A stretch of 7,534 bases of DNA from an uncultured bacterium (GTDB lineage Bacteria; Cyanobacteriota; Vampirovibrionia; Gastranaerophilales; Gastranaerophilaceae). The DNA lies in contig CACXAK010000048.1 in the NCBI GenBank assembly GCA_902765655.1, positions 1-7,534 on the forward strand, in the 5' to 3' direction. This document shows positions 6,848 to 7,534 of this stretch, one piece after another (within the stretch, counting starts at the first letter, position 1; every line of letters starts with the position of its first letter). The position numbers were made by a program, and so were the translations under genes. The notes below the pieces were generated by a model that saw nothing but the letters and a program-made list of their open reading frames with translations, was not told where the DNA came from and searched no databases.

Positions 6848-7534
6848 ATGGGTGAATCTACCGACATAAAAAAATTTACTACGATTAATTTTTTGAATTT
6901 GGCACTTGGCTTTTTGGGTTTACAATTTGCATGGCAAATGAGAATTGCTCTTGCTGAACCTGTAACATCAAGTTTGGGCGCTTCTCCGTTTTTGTACAGC
7001 CTAATTTGGCTTGCAGGTCCGTTTTCTGGGATGGTTGTACAACCGATTGTAGGCGTTTTAAGTGATAATACTAAATCAAGATTTGGCAGACGTCGTCCTT
7101 ATTTGCTTGGAGGTGCTTTAATTACAGCACTTGCGCTTTGGGCGTTCCCTCATTCTGCAGGAATATCAGACATGATTAGTAATTTATTTCATATAAATAT
7201 GCCAGCATGGGCCGGTTTACTTGTTGCTGCAATACTTATTTGGGTCATTGATGCTTGTATAAATATCGCACAAGGGCCTTACAGATCTTTAATCCCTGAT
7301 GTTGTTCCAAAAGAGCAGCATGCAAATGCTAATTCATATATAAGTTTGGCGATTGGCTTGGGCTCTGTTATTGCAATGCTTGTTGCGCCTGCGTTAAAAT
7401 TTTTCTTTAATTATCAAATGCCTATTGATGCTCAGTTTTTAATGGCAGGTATTGCTTTTACTCTTGCTATGATATGGACTTGCCTTAAAAAAAAAAAAAA
7501 AAGTACATTAAATTCTGAAAATAGCGATACCCCA
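6848..7534 (+). CDS. SLC45/sucrose-type MFS sugar transporter (N-terminal half, partial)
   Basis: The first 229 residues of a major facilitator transporter; the gene runs off the right edge. Six membrane segments can be seen (about 14-38, 47-71, 86-101, 119-140, 163-186, 195-212), the N-terminal half of a 12-helix carrier. The segment IWLAGPFSGMVVQPIVGVL, then SDNTKSRFGRRRPY (72-85) between helices 2 and 3, closely resembles plant sucrose carriers and the SLC45 family, which co-transport sugars with protons. Substrate cannot be fixed from this half. Start: ATG 6848 has GGAGA (6832-6836) about 11 nt upstream. An in-frame ATG at 6830 would add six residues but lacks a ribosome site. After helix 6 a run of 16 A (7487-7502) encodes KKKKK in the central cytoplasmic loop. 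The frame stays open across it to the window end. It may be read through from pyrG, 59 nt upstream. Confidence 0.85.
   Translation, partial: MGESTDIKKFTTINFLNLALGFLGLQFAWQMRIALAEPVTSSLGASPFLYSLIWLAGPFSGMVVQPIVGVLSDNTKSRFGRRRPYLLGGALITALALWAFPHSAGISDMISNLFHINMPAWAGLLVAAILIWVIDACINIAQGPYRSLIPDVVPKEQHANANSYISLAIGLGSVIAMLVAPALKFFFNYQMPIDAQFLMAGIAFTLAMIWTCLKKKKKSTLNSENSDTP
7487..7502 (+). repeat. Poly-A homopolymer (16 nt) inside the transporter gene
   Basis: Sixteen consecutive A residues lie in frame in the MFS coding sequence and encode five lysines plus the first base of a serine codon. Tracts of this length are prone to polymerase slippage and sequencing error. With 16 A the frame remains open to the window end. 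Confidence 0.9.

Overview
The window carries seven protein-coding genes and no RNA gene, IS element or CRISPR array. From 1081 rightward the DNA is AT-rich and carries housekeeping genes that suggest a low-GC member of the cyanobacterial phylum without photosynthesis, such as the gut Gastranaerophilales/Melainabacteria. This guess rests on a CTP synthase that reads like cyanobacterial versions (for example the LGLCLGLQC context of its glutaminase cysteine), a group 3 SigF-type sigma factor, and overall base composition. It is an inference; no search was possible.

Layout. Positions 1-1089 (minus strand) hold the C-terminal part of an ankyrin-repeat protein that runs off the left edge and has no start codon at its other end. 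It meets, head to head, a plus-strand dnaA that lacks its N-terminal domain I. Both genes lose their beginnings within about 1050-1092, so this looks like a breakpoint: either a chimeric join in an assembly or a real rearrangement. dnaA (1163-2284) is followed 2 nt later by ruvA (2287-2907). ruvA ends tail to tail with a minus-strand pair, overlapping it by 4 nt. That pair is a SigF-like sigma factor (3966-4742) and a type IV prepilin peptidase (2904-3965), which abut exactly and look translationally coupled. A 108-nt AT-rich divergent spacer (4743-4850) separates the sigma gene from gatC (4851-5132), pyrG (5178-6788) and the 5' part of an SLC45/sucrose-type MFS transporter (from 6848, running off the right edge), all on plus.

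How the genes fit together. dnaA-ruvA is a replication/recombination pair. sigF-pilD is plausibly a pilus or competence unit, since cyanobacterial SigF is known to drive type IV pilin expression. gatC and pyrG both belong to glutamine-dependent amidation chemistry (transamidation of misacylated tRNA; UTP to CTP), although they act in different pathways. The transporter probably imports sugars.

I did not find a clearly new defence or mobile system. The points most worth checking are the breakpoint near 1080, a DnaA whose DNA-recognition signature is altered, an enlarged prepilin peptidase coupled to its sigma factor, and a 16-A homopolymer inside the transporter gene.
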